From Pseudorhizobium xiangyangii (GTDB taxonomy: Bacteria > Pseudomonadota > Alphaproteobacteria > Rhizobiales > Rhizobiaceae), in the NCBI RefSeq assembly GCF_020531965.1, contig NZ_JAJAWH010000001.1, forward strand, positions 186,001-250,000: DNA of 64,000 nt, given 5' to 3'. Below are positions 17,853-26,998 of the stretch, in pieces. The notes under the pieces are model-generated. The model was given only the letters and a program-made list of their open reading frames with translations, was not told the DNA's origin and made no database searches. Both the position numbers and the translations under genes were made by a program. Every line of letters starts with the position of its first letter. Positions within the stretch are counted from its first letter, which is position 1.

Positions 17853-19340
17853 TTACTCAGCGACCTTCATTTCGCTCACGATCATCTTCGCATCGACCCG
17901 CGGTTGCCACTCCATGCGTTCGGAAAGCCCGTAGATGTCCTGCAGATTGAACAGCGGCACCGTGTAGCTCAGTTCGTGGCCTTTCTGCTGGATCTGGTCA
18001 TAGATCGACTTTCGCTTGGCGGCATCGGTTTCGGTGCGCGCAGCCTCGATCATGGCAGCCATCTCGGCGTCCGAGTTGGACGCGGCAGCACCATCCTTGT
18101 GGTAGATGAAGGACATCTCGCGATCCGCATCCAGAAGTTCATTGGAATTGGCGATGAAAATCGAATCCGGGCGTGGTCCATCACCCATCAGGCTCTCAAG
18201 GTACTGCGAGAACTCCTGGATGTCGGTGGTCACCTGCAGGCCGGTCTCGGCCCAATACCCTGCAACGGCTTCAATCTGTTCGCGGTCTTTCAGCCAGCGG
18301 CCCGACTCGCCCACGACAACCAGTGGCTTGCCTTCGGCTCCTGCCTCCTTGATGAGCGCTTTCGCCTTCTCGATATCATAGGGATAAGGTTCGAGCTTCT
18401 CGTTGAAACCGACAGCAGCGGGGTTGATATGCGAGCCCTTGGCGACGGAGGCGTAACCCATGAAGAGACTTTCGACCATGGATTGACGGTCGATCGCGAG
18501 GTTGAGCGCCTGCCGAACCTTGGGGTCCTTTGTCACTTCGTTGTCGGTACCCAGCACAAATACCGACGTCTCAAGGCTGCGAACGGCGGCGAATTTTGGC
18601 ACGCTCTCCGTGAATTCGGGAAGCAGGTTGGTGATCACGTCGAATTCGCCTGACAAGAGCCCGGACAGGCGTGTGCCGGGTTCCGTCACGAAGCGGTAGG
18701 TGACGCCGTCGATCTCCGGCTCTCCGCGCCAGTAGTCGCTGTTCGCGACAAGGGTCAGATCGGTTCCACGGTTCCAGCTTTCGAATTTGTAGGGCCCGGT
18801 GCCGACCGGTGCGCCGGCGAGATCGCCGTCCTTGCTGTAGCCGGGCGCGATCATTTTCATCCAGTACAGGCGTGAGGGCAGAATCGGATCCGGCCCATTG
18901 GTCACCAGATTGACCGTGAGATCATCGACCTTCTCGGCGCCCTTGATCGTGCCGTAGTAAGCCATCTGTTCGGAATTGTTGGCCGGGTCGATCACGCGAG
19001 TGACCGAAGCAACCACGGCATCGGCGTTGAACGGTTCGCCGTTGTGGAACTTGACCCCTTCCCTGAGCTTGAACTGCCAGGTCGTCGCGTCCACCTGCGT
19101 CGGAACTGCAGCGGCCAGTCCGGGCACCAGTTCGCCGGTCGGCGTCCGCGCCATCAGGGTTTCGTAGATATTGTCGTTCACCTGGCGCTCGCCGCCATCA
19201 TCGCGGAGCTGCGGATCGAGCGTCGATGGCTCGGAGCCGATGGCGATCGTGATGGACTGCGCCCATGCAGGCGCGACGGTGGTGCATGCGAATATAGTGG
19301 CAAGGCCGACTGCTTGGGCCAGTAGCTTCGTGGTCATCAT
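17853..19340 (-). CDS. ABC transporter substrate-binding protein, family 5 (DppA/OppA type)
   Basis: 495 residues. A signal peptide covers residues 1-27 (cleavage after PAWA). The mature protein has the family signature around LREGVKFHNGEPFNADAVV, plus GTGPYKFESWNRGTDL and DPKVRQALNLAIDRQ. Family members bind peptides, opines, glutathione, nickel chelates or other amino compounds in the periplasm. It heads an operon with two permeases, two ATPases and a TauE/SafE protein. A LysR gene diverges from it about 570 bases away and is the obvious regulator candidate. Confidence 0.92.
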   Translation of the reverse strand: MMTTKLLAQAVGLATIFACTTVAPAWAQSITIAIGSEPSTLDPQLRDDGGERQVNDNIYETLMARTPTGELVPGLAAAVPTQVDATTWQFKLREGVKFHNGEPFNADAVVASVTRVIDPANNSEQMAYYGTIKGAEKVDDLTVNLVTNGPDPILPSRLYWMKMIAPGYSKDGDLAGAPVGTGPYKFESWNRGTDLTLVANSDYWRGEPEIDGVTYRFVTEPGTRLSGLLSGEFDVITNLLPEFTESVPKFAAVRSLETSVFVLGTDNEVTKDPKVRQALNLAIDRQSMVESLFMGYASVAKGSHINPAAVGFNEKLEPYPYDIEKAKALIKEAGAEGKPLVVVGESGRWLKDREQIEAVAGYWAETGLQVTTDIQEFSQYLESLMGDGPRPDSIFIANSNELLDADREMSFIYHKDGAAASNSDAEMAAMIEAARTETDAAKRKSIYDQIQQKGHELSYTVPLFNLQDIYGLSERMEWQPRVDAKMIVSEMKVAE

Positions 19341-19910
19341 ATTCCTAGTTCCCTCTTATTATTGTTCATTCCGATCCGCCGCCATGACCGGATGACTGCC
19401 CCGGTCACGAAAGCTGGAGGCGCATCAACCATGGTAACGACGGGATATTGCCCGGGTGACGGACGAATGCTGCAGTCTGTTCTTTCTGAATTCCGCTCAC
19501 CGCAAGCAGCGATGTATCAGTATGCAGACAGTCAGCGTGTCCCCCGAAGGACCGTTCAACATGACAAACAACGCTACGCTTTCCCCAACGAGCGTTTTGC
19601 TGCCATGGCATTATTGCTTATTGACTGGATTGCCGTCACCTCCGGTAACAGAACGGTTGCTCTTGCAGTGAATTTTGGGTTGCGCAGAAGGCGGAAAGAG
19701 ACGGGTGAGCGTCTTGGCGTTCATCAATTCCCACAGCTCTGCTTTGACAAGTTCCGGTGGATCGTAACGCGCTCCATGAGACCCCGTCGATAAAAGAACT
19801 ACCGAAGGAGTTAGAAAAAAACTTACAACTTACAGCCTTGGCTTCTTGCAGCGCCTTCCATTTTGCGGCCTATTGGCGAGCGTCACGAATATCAAGCAAA
19901 GGGGAAGTGC
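19341..19910. other. Long divergent intergenic region
   Basis: About 570 bases between the DppA-type gene and the LysR gene. Short open frames exist here but none shows recognisable protein character, consistent codon use or a good ribosome site. The stretch 19796-19850 is AT-rich (AAAAGAACTACCG, TTAGAAAAAAACTTACAA) and could hold LysR-gene promoter or operator sequence. I found no strong inverted repeat. Confidence 0.4.
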
Positions 19911-20807
19911 TTGCCGAAGATAAGTCTTCCGCTTGTCCAGACATTCTATCAGGTTGGGAAACTGGGGTCATATTCAGCAGCTGCCCGTGAACTCAACTTG
20001 AGCCACCCCTCGATTTCCAACCATATCAGGCGGCTTGAGCATCTTATCGGTGAGCGGTTGGTAAGCGCCGAGCGCGGCGCAAGGAAGGTCGAGCTGACAC
20101 CGAGAGGTCTCGATCTCTATGAACTGATCCGTCCGGAATTCGACATCATGCTGACGCGCTTGACGCAGCTGATGGAAAGGCAGCGTCCGGTCATAAGGAT
20201 CGGCATGCCGCAGGGAATATTTCATGACCTCTTCCCCAAGGTGGTCCGCGGCTTCCGCGAGCGACATCCAACGGTAGAGATGGTCGTCTACGAACGCGAC
20301 ACGGCCCTCCCCGAGATGGTCAGACGGGGTACGCTCGACATCTTCGTAGCGGAACGACACTTCGGCGATCCCGTCCTGATGCAGCAACTCCTGGGCCGCT
20401 ATGGTCTCACGCTGATCTATCCGCGGTCATGGGGGGCTGCGCCAGCAGATCGGGATGTTCCCGAATGGGCGCTCGGCCGTCCGTTCGTCTCGCACGAACC
20501 GGGGCAGACAATACGGGATATAGCGATAGACTTCCTCAGCCCGAAGGGCGCAACGGTGGAACCCATTATTTCAGTCTCCTCCAGCGTAAGCATAAAGCGA
20601 TATGTGAGCGAGGGGCTCGGCTATTCCATATTGCCGTCCTGGTCCGTCGAGCCCGAGAACCAGAACGTGGCAACCGTTCCGCTCCCGAATCTGACGCCGG
20701 TGCCCATCTACTTCGGCACGGCGCAATTCTTGAAGGAAAGCGAACTGGTTATCAGCGTGCTGGAACTCTGCCGAAAAGAGTTGTCGGGAGACATGCTGGA
20801 CGGATGA
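19911..20807 (+). CDS. LysR-family regulator, divergent from peptide transporter operon
   Basis: About 298 residues if translation begins at TTG 19911, preceded by AAAGGGGAAG; an earlier TTG at 19863 gives 314. No ATG lies near the expected N-terminus. The helix-turn-helix is FYQVGKLGSYSAAARELNLS then HPSISNHIRRLEHLIGERL, and a substrate-binding domain begins near PVIRIGMPQG. Unlike the other two LysR proteins in the window it has the CysB/CbbR-like EL(N)LSHPSISNHI core rather than the GcvA type. It lies upstream of and divergent to the DppA-type gene, and converges on the ornithine-cyclodeaminase-like gene 35 bases away. Confidence 0.85.
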   Translation: MPKISLPLVQTFYQVGKLGSYSAAARELNLSHPSISNHIRRLEHLIGERLVSAERGARKVELTPRGLDLYELIRPEFDIMLTRLTQLMERQRPVIRIGMPQGIFHDLFPKVVRGFRERHPTVEMVVYERDTALPEMVRRGTLDIFVAERHFGDPVLMQQLLGRYGLTLIYPRSWGAAPADRDVPEWALGRPFVSHEPGQTIRDIAIDFLSPKGATVEPIISVSSSVSIKRYVSEGLGYSILPSWSVEPENQNVATVPLPNLTPVPIYFGTAQFLKESELVISVLELCRKELSGDMLDG

Positions 20808-20842
20808 TGACGACCACAAGCCTCTGACAACTTGAGGACCGA

Positions 20843-21844
20843 TCACCTCGTCAGCTGCGTTCCATACCCCCTTGCTCGAGCCAGGTCATGGACCAACCTG
20901 GCTGCCGCAAGATCCGCGGCAGAGTTGCCCCTGAAGCAGAAGGCTTTGCGACCGCTCACCTTCGACGGGCCTGTCAGGAGGTCAAAACCAATGTGTGCCG
21001 AAGTCACGGCCTTGCCCGTGGCATCAACGGGATGTCGCATCTGCTCCAGGCTGTCGGTTCCAATCAGGTCGAAGGCTGACAGGCTTTCGGGCAGCCAGCT
21101 CCGGCCAAGATCCACCATCAAGGCAAGTGCCTCCGGTTTCATCTTGGTGGCATCCATGAAAGGTCGCAGTTCAGACGAGGCCGGGATCATGGAAACGATC
21201 ACATCGGCAACCGGAACGAGGTCGGCCGGATCGTCCACCACATCCGCCTCAAGTCCACGATCACGCGCGATCACCGCCAATGCCTCGGCCGATCGCCGGC
21301 TGCGGCTGTAGCAAATCACCCGGTCGATCGTCGGACACAAATCGGTAAACGCTTCCAGATGACTTCTGGCCTGTGCGCCGCAACCGACCAGAGCGAGTAT
21401 TTTCGGTTCCGGGGGAGAAAGGTACTCGGCTGACAGGGCGGAAATCGCCGCTGTGCGTTGAAGCGTGATGATCTCACCGTCCATCATGGCAAGCGGATGC
21501 CCGGTCGCCAGATCATTCAGGCAGATAACCGCGCTTATTGCCGGCAAAGCTGCATCCGGTGCCGCGGGCACCACCGTCACCCACTTCATCATTGCCACAG
21601 ACCACCTGTACGATGCTGCAGCCATGGTCTGGAACACGTGGCCGACGCCCATCTCCAACTGTGATTTCGGTTGGAAGCGGCATTGGCCGGTCGCCAGATC
21701 TTCGAAGACTTCACGGACGGCCGCGCGCATTTCAGCCGGGGAGATATCAAGGGCCAATATGTCAGAGCGTGAAATGTGGATCAGATCGGGTAGCAAGGAT
21801 GAAATCTCCAGACTGGCTTTTGGGGTGGAGCCCGGCCCTACCAT
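20843..21844 (-). CDS. Ornithine cyclodeaminase/mu-crystallin-family protein
   Basis: 333 residues. The conserved MMKWVTVVP (lysine K87), TLQRTAAISALSAEYL and the NAD(P)-binding VGCGAQARSH (residues 153-162) define the family. Members include ornithine cyclodeaminase, L-alanine dehydrogenase, and delta-1-pyrroline-2-carboxylate or delta-1-piperideine-2-carboxylate reductases; sequence alone does not choose. As last gene of the operon with an amino-acid importer, an enolase-superfamily enzyme and a DadA-like oxidase, a cyclic-imine reductase role is plausible. It starts 51 bases after the ThDP-enzyme stop; the ribosome site is weak. Confidence 0.85.
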   Translation of the reverse strand: MVGPGSTPKASLEISSLLPDLIHISRSDILALDISPAEMRAAVREVFEDLATGQCRFQPKSQLEMGVGHVFQTMAAASYRWSVAMMKWVTVVPAAPDAALPAISAVICLNDLATGHPLAMMDGEIITLQRTAAISALSAEYLSPPEPKILALVGCGAQARSHLEAFTDLCPTIDRVICYSRSRRSAEALAVIARDRGLEADVVDDPADLVPVADVIVSMIPASSELRPFMDATKMKPEALALMVDLGRSWLPESLSAFDLIGTDSLEQMRHPVDATGKAVTSAHIGFDLLTGPSKVSGRKAFCFRGNSAADLAAARLVHDLARARGYGTQLTR

Positions 21845-21895
21845 GCCTGCGAAGGCTGCCAGAAAGGCGGTAGGGCTCGGGCAAGAGGCGCGAGA

Positions 21896-23650
21896 TTAGA
21901 AGTAGCGCACTTCTTCCGCCTTGGTGCTGAGCGGATCTTTGCCCCGCTTCGAAAGCCAGGAGTAAACCGGCGGCACTCGGTCCGCGATGGATTCCACATG
22001 GATGTCTATGAGACATGGGCCATTCTCGTAAGCGAACGCTTCAGCCAGTGCGAAATCCAGCTCCTTCGAATTCTTCGCCGTCCATGCCTTGACACCGAAG
22101 GCTTCCGCGATGGCCTGGCCTCGCGGCGGCATGAAGTCAACGCCGAAGCACTGGTTATGGCCTTTCAGGCGGTGCAGGCCCTTGATCCAGCCGAAGGTGC
22201 CGTTGTTGAACAACAGCAGGATTGCGGGGACCTGCAGCCGTACCAGTGTCTCGAGTTCACCGACGGTCATGCCGAAGGAGCCGTCCCCGAACATGCCGAT
22301 CGGACGACGTTCCTTGTCGGCAAACCATGCGCCCACCGTTGCCGGCAGAGCAGAGCCAAGTCCTCCGAATGCGCGCGGGATCGCGATTCGTGTGCGGGGG
22401 TCCTTCAGCTTGAGGAACCGGGTCATGTGCGGCGTAGGCGTCCCTGCGTCGGAATAGATGAGAGCGGGCTTTCCGTAAGCGTCGAAGGCCTCGTTGAACG
22501 ATCTGACGGCTCGCTCCGGTCGAAGCGGCGTGAGCTCGGAGGTTAGCAGGCTCTCTGCATTTTCCCAGAAATCGGCGCGCAGTTCGTTCAGCTCGGTCAC
22601 CCAGGGCTCAGTTCTGGCAGCGTCGGCGGTTTCGGGCACGAGTTGGATCAGCTGCCGCAGCACGAGCTTCGCATCACCCGGTACGGAGAGCACGTTCTCG
22701 TAGTTGTTGGCCATGATTTCCGGATCGATATCGATCTGGGCCACACGCTTGTTCAGCGTGATCTTGGGGAAGGTCCATCCAATAGTGACGACAGACCCCA
22801 TCTTCGACCCGACGAACAGCACGAAATCAGCATGTTCGAGCGACCAGTTCGCGTGTGGATGGAAGCCGTTGTCACCGATCACGCCAACGGCGAGACGGTG
22901 ATCGTCCGGCATCGTGCCTTGCCCCGTCATGGTTGTGCAGACCGGGATGTTGAGACGCTCGGCCAACTCGGTCACTTCCGCTCCCGCGCAGGAGCGGTTC
23001 ACGCCACCGCCCGAGACAATCAGCGGACGCTTGCTCGAGGTCAGGAGCTTCATCAGTTCATCGAGAACGCCTGGTGCAGGCAGGGTTGGATAGGCCGGAA
23101 ACTCCATGCATTCCTTCTCGACATGCAGAGAGATGCGCGACGGATCCACCTCGGCAATCAGCATGTCTTCCGGGATTTGCAGATGTACCGCTCCCGGCTT
23201 ACCCGAGCAGGCGACGCGGAAGGCACGACGGATGATCTCGGGGAGTTTCTCGGCCGCCTTCACCTGAACGGACATCTTCGTGATCGGATCGAACAGGCGG
23301 GCGCAATCAAGCTCGGTTAGGACGCCGCGTCCCTCTCCCGGAAGCGGAATGTCGATCGTCAGCAGGATAACCGGCACGGAGGACGAGTTGGACTCGGCGA
23401 CGGGCGGCAGCGAATACATGGCACCCGCGCCGGACGGGCATTCGAAAACGCCGGGCTTGCTGGTGAAGCGGCCATAGGCATCAGCCATATATCCGGCGGA
23501 CCGCTCGTCGCGGGCCATCACATGCCGGATCCTGCCTTCGCGCTCCTGCAGCGCTTCGTAGAGTGGGACGTTCGTATCGCCTGGAACGCCGAAGATGACC
23601 TCGACCCCATAGCCAATTAGCATTTCTACAAGAATGTCAGCGCCGCGCAT
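21896..23650 (-). CDS. Thiamine diphosphate-dependent enzyme, acetolactate synthase-like
   Basis: 584 residues with the three-domain pyruvate-oxidase/acetolactate-synthase architecture: N-terminal PYR domain with activating glutamate E49 (ARDERSAGYMADAYGR), central domain, and C-terminal PP domain with the ThDP/Mg motif GDGSFGMTVGEL continuing to LLLFNNGTFGWIKG. Length fits the family. Members carboligate or decarboxylate 2-oxoacids; sulfopyruvate, glyoxylate, benzoylformate and indolepyruvate are all known substrates. Preceding genes encode a DadA-like amine oxidase (43 bases upstream), so it may act on a 2-oxoacid made there. AAGGAA precedes the ATG. I cannot assign the substrate. Confidence 0.85.
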   Translation of the reverse strand: MRGADILVEMLIGYGVEVIFGVPGDTNVPLYEALQEREGRIRHVMARDERSAGYMADAYGRFTSKPGVFECPSGAGAMYSLPPVAESNSSSVPVILLTIDIPLPGEGRGVLTELDCARLFDPITKMSVQVKAAEKLPEIIRRAFRVACSGKPGAVHLQIPEDMLIAEVDPSRISLHVEKECMEFPAYPTLPAPGVLDELMKLLTSSKRPLIVSGGGVNRSCAGAEVTELAERLNIPVCTTMTGQGTMPDDHRLAVGVIGDNGFHPHANWSLEHADFVLFVGSKMGSVVTIGWTFPKITLNKRVAQIDIDPEIMANNYENVLSVPGDAKLVLRQLIQLVPETADAARTEPWVTELNELRADFWENAESLLTSELTPLRPERAVRSFNEAFDAYGKPALIYSDAGTPTPHMTRFLKLKDPRTRIAIPRAFGGLGSALPATVGAWFADKERRPIGMFGDGSFGMTVGELETLVRLQVPAILLLFNNGTFGWIKGLHRLKGHNQCFGVDFMPPRGQAIAEAFGVKAWTAKNSKELDFALAEAFAYENGPCLIDIHVESIADRVPPVYSWLSKRGKDPLSTKAEEVRYF

Positions 23651-23693
23651 TTGAAGTTTCCTTGTCTGAATAGAGTTCAGTGTTCCCGCGCGG

Positions 23694-24977
23694 CTAAGCC
23701 GCCCTCAGCCTGAACCGGCGCGGGGAGTATGGAATGATGTCGAAGTTCGGAGAGGGACCAGACAGATGCGCTGCCGCGATCTGCCCGGTTATCGGGCCGC
23801 TGGCAAAGCCCACGTGTCCATGACCGAACGCGTAGAAGACATCGGGCGAGCGGGAGGAAGGACCGATGACCGGCAATCCGTCCGGCGTGGAAGGCCGATG
23901 TCCCATCCACCTGTCGATAACGGGCGCTTCCTTCTTCGCAAGCTCGGGGTATGTGCGGCGCGCGTGGTCGACCAGAATGTCGGCGCGATGCCAGTTCGGT
24001 GGCGTATCGATGGAGGCCAGCTCGACCTGTCCGGAAAGACGCAGTCCGGACTTCGTCGGCGTGTTTGCCATCCTTCCATCGCTCGGCATCACCGGGCTCC
24101 GCGGACCGCCCACATCCAGCGACACGACCGCGTGATAGCCTCGCTCGCTTTCCAACGGTATTTTGTCTCCGGCGAGCCGGGCCAATGTCTTTGACCAGGC
24201 ACCGGATGCCACTACCGCCTGGTCGCATTCGATAAACCCGGTGTCCGTCTCGACGCCTGACAATCGGTTTCCGGCGAATGCGAAGCCGCGTGCCGCGGCG
24301 CGAACGTGCCTTGCTCCACGGGTAAAGGCCGCCGAAGCGATCTTCGCGACATAGTCTCCGGGATCGGTGCAATGGGCTCCCTCATCCGCGACCACGCCGA
24401 ACGTGTAGTGGGGAGCCAGGTTCGGCTCTCGCTCCATCAGAGCGGCTCTATCGAGTTCCCGCCAACGCAACCCGGTGATCTTGCGCAAGTGCCACGAAAG
24501 GGCTTCCGCCTCGAAGGCCTTCCTGTCGGGATAGGCGTACAGCAACCCTTCCCGCCTGATGAGGTCCGATGCGCCGACCTCGTTGGACAGCGCGATGTGA
24601 CGGTCCGGGCTGTCCTGCAGGAGGTTCTTCAGCGCCAGAGCAGTTGCTTCGACCCGCGGCACCGATGAGCCTGCCAACAAGAACCTGATCAGCCAGGGAG
24701 CAAGCTGCGGCAGGTGCCGCCACCTGATGACCAGTGGCCCCTTGGGGTCGGTCAGGTACCTGGGAACCTGCTTCCACAAGCCCGGCATGGACATGGGCAC
24801 GACTGAAGCAGGGCTGATCCAGCAGCCGTGGCCATAGCTTGCCCCTTCCCGGCCGCCCGGCTCGATGGGATCGATGACGGTGACGTCGTGGCCAGCGCGG
24901 AGAAGCTCCAACGCGCTGCATGCGCCAACGATGCCGCCACCTATTACGACCGTATGTTTTCCGGCATTTCCGGGCAT
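23694..24977 (-). CDS. DadA-like FAD-dependent D-amino acid dehydrogenase/oxidase
   Basis: 427 residues of the DAO/DadA family. The FAD-binding GGGIVGA is at residues 13-19, and the C-terminal end has DRWMGHRPSTPDGLPVIGPS and AFGHGHVGFASGPITGQ, characteristic of DadA. The reaction is oxidative deamination of a D-amino acid, or oxidation of a secondary amine or imino acid, to the oxo- or imino-acid. In this operon it follows an enolase-superfamily enzyme that could epimerise or dehydrate the substrate first. GAGGA lies upstream of the ATG. 87 bases separate it from the preceding gene. Confidence 0.88.
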   Translation of the reverse strand: MPGNAGKHTVVIGGGIVGACSALELLRAGHDVTVIDPIEPGGREGASYGHGCWISPASVVPMSMPGLWKQVPRYLTDPKGPLVIRWRHLPQLAPWLIRFLLAGSSVPRVEATALALKNLLQDSPDRHIALSNEVGASDLIRREGLLYAYPDRKAFEAEALSWHLRKITGLRWRELDRAALMEREPNLAPHYTFGVVADEGAHCTDPGDYVAKIASAAFTRGARHVRAAARGFAFAGNRLSGVETDTGFIECDQAVVASGAWSKTLARLAGDKIPLESERGYHAVVSLDVGGPRSPVMPSDGRMANTPTKSGLRLSGQVELASIDTPPNWHRADILVDHARRTYPELAKKEAPVIDRWMGHRPSTPDGLPVIGPSSRSPDVFYAFGHGHVGFASGPITGQIAAAHLSGPSPNFDIIPYSPRRFRLRAA

Positions 24978-25064
24978 TGAACGTCCTCAGAAGTAAGCGC
25001 AAGCGTCCTGTGCTCCGCCGCAGCGGGCCGACGCATCAAAGGAAACGAGTGTGGGGCGGGGCTG

Positions 25065-26195
25065 CTAGCTTTGGGCCAGTATCCGCGCGTTCGATTTCAA
25101 CGAAGCTTCCGAAACTGTGATGCCGAGACCTGGCCCATCCGGCACGACGACCTCTCCGTTGACGTTCCTGATCTTCTCTTCCAGGACGTCTTCTGTGAGG
25201 ACATGATGCGGCATGTAGAACTCACATCCGAGCGACATGCCGGGTGTCGCCGCGATGAACTGCGTGCCCGCTGCCAGCGCGACGCCGCCCTCCCAGAGAG
25301 TTCCGCCGTATCCCGGCATCCGAGCGGTATCCGCAACAGCCATCAGAGCCTGCGCATCGAGTATCCCGCCAGCTTTCATCAGCTTGACCGAAATCGCATC
25401 CGCGGCCCGCAACCGAATGATTTCCATCAGATCCCGGGCATCGAAGCAGCTCTCGTCCGCCAGAATTGGCGTGTCCAGATCCGATGCGAACGAAGCCATT
25501 GCCGTTAGGCAATCCTTGGGCACCGGCTGTTCGATAAAGGTTGGCCGGAATTGATCAACGTCCCTCAGCGTTGATATCGCATTGAACGGCTGGAGCGCCT
25601 GATTGTAGTCGATGCGCAGGTCTATCGTGTCACCGAAGGCCATCCGCATCGCTTCGAGATGTTTCATGTCATCCCGGTGAGATTTCACACCGGTCTTGAC
25701 TTTAAAGATGGTGTTCCCGTTCGGCACCATCTCGGTCATTCGGCGCATGTCCGCTTCAAAATCGGGATCAGCAATCGAGAACGACAGCGGGATTGTATCT
25801 CGAACCCGCCCCCCGAGCAGGTCCGCCACCGACAGACCGCAAGACTTGCCGAGTATGTCGAACATGGCCGTCTCGATTGCCAGGCGCGCCTCGCCATGCC
25901 CGACCAGCGTCTTCTTCATCTGCTGGGTCAGAAGACGGATACGATTGACCGGGGCACCGATGACAACAGGACGCAGGTAGACATCGATCGCTGCGAATGC
26001 AGCCTCCGCCGTTCCGGTGAAGACCTCCCAGGGCGCAGCCTCCCCCCAGCCGACAATGCCCGACGAGGACGTCAGCTCCACGAGGACCCGCTTGACGGTG
26101 CCCTTGACGTGCCCGACGCCCTGTTGCCGCGCCATCTTAATTGGGCTCTCGATCAGAAAGAGGCGGAGATTGCTTATGGTTTCCATGAAATTCAA
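25065..26195 (-). CDS. Enolase-superfamily enzyme, mandelate racemase/muconate lactonizing type
   Basis: 376 residues. N-terminal capping domain and C-terminal barrel with an intact active site: K165-x-K167 (FKVKTG), metal ligands D196 (RIDYNQ), E222 (FIEQP) and D247 (LADES), and the opposite base K271 (SVKLMKAGG). The two-lysine arrangement is that of the muconate-lactonizing-enzyme subgroup: cycloisomerases, dipeptide epimerases, N-succinylamino acid racemases, and proline-betaine or hydroxyproline enzymes. The operon context (amino-acid importer, DadA, cyclodeaminase-like reductase) argues for an amino-acid epimerase or dehydratase rather than a muconate enzyme. It begins 26 bases after the ABC ATPase gene. 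Confidence 0.85.
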   Translation of the reverse strand: MNFMETISNLRLFLIESPIKMARQQGVGHVKGTVKRVLVELTSSSGIVGWGEAAPWEVFTGTAEAAFAAIDVYLRPVVIGAPVNRIRLLTQQMKKTLVGHGEARLAIETAMFDILGKSCGLSVADLLGGRVRDTIPLSFSIADPDFEADMRRMTEMVPNGNTIFKVKTGVKSHRDDMKHLEAMRMAFGDTIDLRIDYNQALQPFNAISTLRDVDQFRPTFIEQPVPKDCLTAMASFASDLDTPILADESCFDARDLMEIIRLRAADAISVKLMKAGGILDAQALMAVADTARMPGYGGTLWEGGVALAAGTQFIAATPGMSLGCEFYMPHHVLTEDVLEEKIRNVNGEVVVPDGPGLGITVSEASLKSNARILAQS

Positions 26196-26221
26196 ACCGA
26201 CTATGCCGTGGGCGCGGAGGC

Positions 26222-26998
26222 CTAACGCGGCGTTGCACCTTTGTGAAAATGGCTAAGGAAATTCTTGGTCGCTTCCATCTTGGGCGAGTCGATCACCTCC
26301 CGTGCCGGCCCCTCCTCGACAACGTAACCGTCCCGCATGAAGACGACCCGATCCGCAACATCGCGTGCAAAAGTGATCTCGTGGGTGACGATGACCATCG
26401 TCATTCCATCCGCGGCCAGCTTTTGCATGGTTTGCAGGACTTCCCCCACGAGCTCCGGATCGAGGGCTGAGGTCGCTTCATCAAAGAGCATGACCTCAGG
26501 CGTCATGGCCAGAGCCCGGGCTATCGCCACTCGCTGCTTTTGGCCGCCTGAAAGCGTTTCCGGCCGTTGGTTTGCGCGATCAGCAAGCCCGACCTTGTCG
26601 AGCAGGGACATCGCCAGGTCCACGGCGTCCTTGCGCCGCATGCCCTTCACGTAGATCGGCGCCTCGATGACGTTCTCCAGGACCGTCATATGCGGGAACA
26701 GGTTGAAATTCTGGAAGACCATCCCGGTGCGGGAGCGGAAAGCCGCCAGCGGTTTCACCTTCGGATGCTGAAGCGATTTTCCGAACGTGAATGACGTATT
26801 TCCAACGCGGATGGACCCATCGTCCGGGACAACCAGGAGGTTCAGACAACGTAGCAGTGTGGACTTTCCAGAGCCGGAAGGCCCGAGCAGTGCCACCACT
26901 CCCCCTGTCGGGACCTGGAGGTTGATGTCCTTGAGAACCTCGAGCGGCCCGAACGACTTCCTCAGTCCCGTGATCTCGATCATTGGAGCGCCCGTCAT
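26222..26998 (-). CDS. Polar amino-acid ABC transporter ATPase (GlnQ/HisP type)
   Basis: 258 residues. Walker A GPSGSGKST, Q-loop MVFQNFNLFPHMTVLENV, signature LSGGQKQRVAIARALA and Walker B VMLFDEATSALDPE are all typical of the GlnQ family. The insertion between residues 65 and 85 (SFTFGKSLQHPKVKPLAAFR) is longer than in E. coli GlnQ. It drives uptake with the permease whose gene overlaps it by four bases. It is followed after 26 bases by the enolase-superfamily gene, so transport and catabolism are cotranscribed. Confidence 0.94.
   Translation of the reverse strand: MTGAPMIEITGLRKSFGPLEVLKDINLQVPTGGVVALLGPSGSGKSTLLRCLNLLVVPDDGSIRVGNTSFTFGKSLQHPKVKPLAAFRSRTGMVFQNFNLFPHMTVLENVIEAPIYVKGMRRKDAVDLAMSLLDKVGLADRANQRPETLSGGQKQRVAIARALAMTPEVMLFDEATSALDPELVGEVLQTMQKLAADGMTMVIVTHEITFARDVADRVVFMRDGYVVEEGPAREVIDSPKMEATKNFLSHFHKGATPR

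Noticed and set aside
19362..19793. Possible small gene in the divergent region before the LysR gene
   Set aside because: No ribosome site, no recognisable domain and erratic composition.
25065..26195. Muconate cycloisomerase assignment
   Set aside because: The active site fits the subgroup, but no catechol-pathway gene is present and the operon handles amino acids, so the specific name is not supported.
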